Assembly: GCF_003668635.1 (NCBI RefSeq)
Contig: NZ_RCWH01000003.1
Span: forward strand, 186,001-250,000
Direction of reading: 5' to 3'
Origin: Planomicrobium sp. Y74
GTDB lineage: Bacteria > Bacillota > Bacilli > Bacillales_A > Planococcaceae
Length of the DNA: 64,000 bases
Part shown: positions 60,106-64,000 of the stretch, in pieces
Position numbering within the stretch: position 1 is the first letter of the stretch
How the letters are laid out: each line of letters starts with the position of its first letter
Position numbers and translations under genes: made by a program
Notes under the pieces: model-generated
Seen by the model: only the letters and a program-made list of their open reading frames with translations
Told to the model about the DNA's origin: nothing
The model's database searches: none

Positions 60106-63100
60106 ATGAGAGCAAATGAGATTAACACGATAGAGCAATTGATAGAAGTGATTCGGGGTTTGTGGGAAGAGCGGTCAATCAGCCGCTTGCACAATTGGCT
60201 AGCGGAATTAGGGACAGAAGAGGATTATTATCGATTGATTCGCCTGGCAGATCAAGCGGAACTTTATAAATACAGCAACCTATTGGCGACGCATGCACAT
60301 AAACGTTTCGGTACGCTGCGGTCGTTTGCTTGGTATTGCACCCGCTTGTTGGAAACGGGCAAGAGCCTGGAAGCGGAAGAGCGAATGACGGCACGTCTGC
60401 ACGGTGTGCCTGTGTCGAATTTCACAGTTGATGAACTGGTGTCGGCACATATGCTTTTATTCCGTGTGTTCTGCCAATTGAATCGGATGGCGGAAGCGAA
60501 AGAGCAATTGGAGAAGATTAAAGGAGTGAAAGTGTCGGAATGGGCGGATCTTGAAGCGCTTTACAATCTTCACAGCGGTAAATGGGATGAGGCAGAAGAG
60601 ATTTTAAGAAACGCTTTAGCGGACCAAGCGGCTGAGCGAAATGAATATGTACACAGCCTGTTGGCGGATCATTTATCGGTGATGGGCCGGCAAAGTGAGG
60701 CCCTTGAGCTGCTGCAGGAAGGACAAAGGCAGTATTCGGGTAATTGGTCTTTCTGGACGGAGCAGGTGCGGCGTCTGTTTCACCTGAAACGTTATGAGGA
60801 AACAATGCGTTTGATGAAAGACATCAATGCGAAAAATCCATATCATAGCCATCGCGATTTTTATGCATACCTGACAGCAGAATGTTTGTACAAGCTGGAG
60901 AGATGGGACGAACTCGAAGCTTGGATTTCGCAGCATAAAATCATATTGGAAAAGACGGTTTACGGCAAAACGGCAATTCAACGGGACGCTGGACATAAAC
61001 AGCTGAAGCTCACGCCGAAGGTACAGAAGCTCGATTATTGTGTGCCTGCGTCGCTGTCGATCATGCTGGAAGCGTACGGGATGGAAATCGGCCAGGATGA
61101 AATTGCCACGCATGTTTTCGACGTAACCGGTTCAAAACTCCGGACGACGATGACATATATGGAGTCGCTCGGTCTGAAAGGCCAGTATTTCAAAGGCAAT
61201 CTAGAGCTTTATAAGAAGATGATAGATGCCGGCGTGCCGGTGCTGCTGTCGATGATGATCGAAAACAACGCGCATGTGCAGGTCGTGGTCGGTTATGATG
61301 ACAGGCTGCAGGTAATACTCATACAGGATCCGAACGACCAGGCGCCATCATTGATTCCTTACTCAGAATTGAAAGATGCTTATAAGATGACGGATTCGCT
61401 GAGTATGATTTTCGTCAACGAAGAACAGGAATATTTATTGGCGGAGCTCAACCTGTCAGAGCATCGGTTCTATAAGCAGATGTATGCGTTTTTGGATGAG
61501 GAAGAGGAGCTCGAAAGCGAAGCGTTTTTTGCTTTCCTGGAAGAGCATATCGAAGAACGCTATGCTGCCGTAATCGGAATTTCGATTCTATTTTCCGACC
61601 GGGCGAAAGCCCTTCACGATAAATGGGTGGAGCGGCTTCGGCAGGAATTTGGTCCGGATGATTCTGATCTCTCGCTTTTGATCGCACATATGCATTTCCA
61701 GAAGGACGAATTGCCGGAAGCGCTGGCGTGTCTGGCTGCAGTCAATGAAAAGAACAGCCCTTATGCGCTGTTTCTGCGTGGTGTGATCCTGATGAACCAG
61801 GACAGCCACACGCAGGCAATGTCGTATTTCAAGCAATCGATCGAGTTGGATCATTACCAGCCATCGGCATACAGCCATTTGGCGCGCTGTTACATGGAAG
61901 TAGGGAAAATCCATCAGGCTTACAAATGGTCGCTGATTGCAGTGGAACAACTGCCGTCGGATACTTATGTGCAGATTACGCACAGCCTGATTCAATATGA
62001 GTCCGGCGCTTATGCAAAAGCTTTGGAGCGTTTCCGTAAATTGAGTGCGGAACATCCGGAAGACGGCTATTTCATCTATGAAATCGGCCGTTGCCTATTG
62101 GCGCTCGGCGAAGAGGCGGAAGCCATCGACTCCTTTGAGCGGTATATCAAAATGGCGCCGGAATTGCCGTATTCTTATTTGCGCCTGGCCGAAATCCATA
62201 TGGCTGCGGAAAACTGGAAAGAAGCATCATCTATTGTCATAAAAGGCTTGGAGCATGCGGACAATAAAGACGTGCTCCATGTTTACAGCGGACATATCGC
62301 TGCCGAGCAAGAGCAGTTTGCTGAAGCTGAGAGCGAATATCGTAAAGCGCTCGAACTTGATCCGGAAGATTTGTTTGCCGTGACGTTCATCGCACACGCG
62401 CTCGTGAAGCAGGACCGTTTTGACCCTGCCGTTGCATTTTTAAAACAATACACAGCAAAAGGTGACGCCGGTTATTTTATCCGCTCATCGACAATGCTGT
62501 GGGAAGAATGGCCGGAATATACGGGGCAGCAGCATGCATTGACTCTTTTGGAGGTTGGTCTTGGAAACAGGGAACTTGAAGACTATATAGATATGGCGCT
62601 GCAATACGCGGATTTCGGGGGCAATCCTTTATTCCGAAATCGTGTATTAAATAAGTTCAAGGAATTGCGTGAAACCGAAAGTGAAGTAACTTTACTGTGC
62701 GTCGAAGGGCAATTGCATGAACAGGCAGGAAACAATCCGTTTGCACGTAAACTATATGAAGAGGCATTGCAAAAAGAGCCGAGCGCGCAGGCTAACTTCC
62801 AAATAGGGTTGATGGAAGCGGAAGCAGGCAGACTGGATGAAGCCATTCCGTATTTAATCCGCAGTGCGGAACTGGATTCTGGAAATTCTGCTGTGCGGGA
62901 AGCACTGGTAAAAGTTTATACGGAGAAGGAAGACATCCCGCGTGCTTTTGCGGAGGCTTTGACTTTATTGCAGAACGATCCACTGGAACTCGATTTTAAG
63001 GAATTGTTCGAACTGGCCGTGACAGAGGAATCGGTCAAAGCGATTTCGAAAACACTGGACCAAGTGGCGGAGCAAGTGCCGGAAGAATGGTGGCTTGTCG

Positions 63101-64000
63101 GGAAAGCTCATTGCGCGGAAAAAGAAGGGCGCATCAAAGAAGCGGAAGATTTGTTCGAACAGGCAAAAGCGCTAAACGGCGCATTTCCTTCCTATTACCA
63201 GCACGCCGAATTCTGTGTGCGGAGAGGTCAGCTGAAACGCGCTGCGCTTCTGTTGGAAGAGTTGATTGCAGAGCATCCGGAAGACGAACGGCTTTATGGC
63301 GAATATGTGCGGATCTATGCAGAAATGGGCAAAACCCATGACATCAATAAGCGTCTGAAAAAGCATCTTAAAGGCGAGGAACTTGGACTTGCACAAGCAT
63401 ACTGCGCTGATGAACTCGGCCAATGGTTCACTGAAACAGAAGAAGAAGCAGAAATCGAGCACGAGAAAAAAGGCGGCTTTGGCAAGCTGCTTCATACCGG
63501 GCAGCGTTTGCGGGTTTCGACAACAATTTTCATCCTTTACGGTGAAGCGATGAAGCGTGCGCCGAAACACGAAGTGCCCGTTCTGCGGCACGCTGTGTAT
63601 TGTTTATCCCGCGGGATGGCCAAAGAAGCCATCGATGAGCTAGGACCATTCGTCAGACGGACCGGCAATTATGAAGCCGCGAGCCTGCAATTGGAGGCAA
63701 CCATGCAGCTGGCAGTGGACAAACAGTCAGAAAAATTGATCCACAAAGCCATCAAGCTGGCAGAGAAACTGCATAAAGAGCAGCCGAACGATGCGGCTGT
63801 GCTGATGAACTGGGGCCATGGGCTCGTTGTCATCAACGAAACGGAAGATGCCCTGGGGAAATACGATCACGTCATCCGGCTGGAACCGTTTAACGGTGAG
63901 CCATATGTCCGCATGCTTGAAATTCTGTCTGACGAAAGAAAATCCGAGGTGCCGGCGTTGCTTGCACGGATTCCGAAAGAACTCGAAAGCAGCGAATGGA
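60106..64000 (+). CDS. Very large TPR protein with C39-peptidase-like domain (partial, runs off window)
   Basis: An open frame of at least 1298 codons with no stop before the window end. Residues 1-300 are helical repeats. At about 305-440 there is a papain-like C39-type domain: Cys in KLDYCVPASLSIMLEAYG, His in NNAHVQVVVGYDD and Asp in LIQDPND. The rest is a long series of tetratricopeptide-like repeats (for example SYFKQSIELDHYQPSAYSHLARCYMEVG). No signal peptide is seen, so it is probably cytosolic. The start is moderately sure (GAGGG 10 nt upstream). Function is unknown. Confidence 0.85.
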   Translation, partial: MRANEINTIEQLIEVIRGLWEERSISRLHNWLAELGTEEDYYRLIRLADQAELYKYSNLLATHAHKRFGTLRSFAWYCTRLLETGKSLEAEERMTARLHGVPVSNFTVDELVSAHMLLFRVFCQLNRMAEAKEQLEKIKGVKVSEWADLEALYNLHSGKWDEAEEILRNALADQAAERNEYVHSLLADHLSVMGRQSEALELLQEGQRQYSGNWSFWTEQVRRLFHLKRYEETMRLMKDINAKNPYHSHRDFYAYLTAECLYKLERWDELEAWISQHKIILEKTVYGKTAIQRDAGHKQLKLTPKVQKLDYCVPASLSIMLEAYGMEIGQDEIATHVFDVTGSKLRTTMTYMESLGLKGQYFKGNLELYKKMIDAGVPVLLSMMIENNAHVQVVVGYDDRLQVILIQDPNDQAPSLIPYSELKDAYKMTDSLSMIFVNEEQEYLLAELNLSEHRFYKQMYAFLDEEEELESEAFFAFLEEHIEERYAAVIGISILFSDRAKALHDKWVERLRQEFGPDDSDLSLLIAHMHFQKDELPEALACLAAVNEKNSPYALFLRGVILMNQDSHTQAMSYFKQSIELDHYQPSAYSHLARCYMEVGKIHQAYKWSLIAVEQLPSDTYVQITHSLIQYESGAYAKALERFRKLSAEHPEDGYFIYEIGRCLLALGEEAEAIDSFERYIKMAPELPYSYLRLAEIHMAAENWKEASSIVIKGLEHADNKDVLHVYSGHIAAEQEQFAEAESEYRKALELDPEDLFAVTFIAHALVKQDRFDPAVAFLKQYTAKGDAGYFIRSSTMLWEEWPEYTGQQHALTLLEVGLGNRELEDYIDMALQYADFGGNPLFRNRVLNKFKELRETESEVTLLCVEGQLHEQAGNNPFARKLYEEALQKEPSAQANFQIGLMEAEAGRLDEAIPYLIRSAELDSGNSAVREALVKVYTEKEDIPRAFAEALTLLQNDPLELDFKELFELAVTEESVKAISKTLDQVAEQVPEEWWLVGKAHCAEKEGRIKEAEDLFEQAKALNGAFPSYYQHAEFCVRRGQLKRAALLLEELIAEHPEDERLYGEYVRIYAEMGKTHDINKRLKKHLKGEELGLAQAYCADELGQWFTETEEEAEIEHEKKGGFGKLLHTGQRLRVSTTIFILYGEAMKRAPKHEVPVLRHAVYCLSRGMAKEAIDELGPFVRRTGNYEAASLQLEATMQLAVDKQSEKLIHKAIKLAEKLHKEQPNDAAVLMNWGHGLVVINETEDALGKYDHVIRLEPFNGEPYVRMLEILSDERKSEVPALLARIPKELESSEW

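Noticed and set aside
1..64000. rRNA, tRNA, insertion sequences, prophage or integrative elements
   Set aside because: I saw no cloverleaf-like tRNA sequence, no rRNA segments, no transposase, integrase or phage structural gene.

Overview
The window looks like chromosomal DNA of a Gram-positive Bacillota bacterium, most likely Planococcaceae (Planococcus or a close relative). Moderate-GC coding sequence with AGGAGG-type ribosome sites, T-box, S-box and adenine riboswitches, a YfiT-type bacillithiol transferase, RsbR-like STAS proteins, CcpA-type cre sites and a CrtN/CrtP-type carotenoid gene all point there. Genus-level placement is inference. I see no rRNA or tRNA genes, no insertion sequence, no prophage module and no CRISPR array. 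Most of the window is ordinary housekeeping and accessory metabolism in single genes or two- to three-gene operons, closed by clear rho-independent terminators.

Layout. 0.2-4.9 kb: a glycosyltransferase, an acetyltransferase, an S51 peptidase, BstA/YfiT and several tiny genes, two of them broken. 5-16 kb: an anchored protein of unknown function, a CstA transporter, a sugar/H+ symporter under a probable cre site, small membrane proteins and malic enzyme. 16-19 kb: a reverse-strand group of STAS protein, SbtA-type bicarbonate permease and DUF2294 protein with a long hairpin terminator inside it. 19-23 kb: a SAM-riboswitch-controlled methionine operon (metI-metC-yxjG). 23-34 kb: a kinase-like P-loop protein, an Ltp-repeat protein, several oxidoreductases with an HxlR regulator, and a second CstA with its own cre site. 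34-43 kb: two paralogous NERD-domain proteins, a rifamycin ADP-ribosyltransferase (arr), hydrolases and an aldo/keto reductase. 43-51 kb: pbuE under an adenine riboswitch, a MEDS-domain protein, a nucleoside phosphorylase-like protein, a second STAS protein and a T-box-controlled NhaC-family transporter. 51-64 kb: a double-GNAT protein, a carotenoid oxidase/desaturase, a secreted alkaline phosphatase with a PhoP-box-like promoter, a PrsA-like foldase, a third STAS protein, an AI-2E family permease and a very large TPR plus C39-peptidase-like protein that runs off the window.

The most unusual feature is a set of intergenic direct-repeat arrays that share one strict period, about 21 nt, but use different core words: AATCG(C/A)(T/C)GATAAA, CGCGGATAAA, AGTGATCATAGAA, GAAAGTAT and GACAGTA. 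Eight arrays occur between 1.8 and 43 kb. All five GATAAA-type arrays read in the same direction. Two matched CGCGGATAAA arrays bracket one NERD gene, and a third array follows its paralogue. A separate 20-nt palindrome, GCTTTTCGC-NN-GCGAAAAGC, occurs four times, three of them within about 110 nt of an array. I know of no described family that fits, and this is my main candidate for something new.
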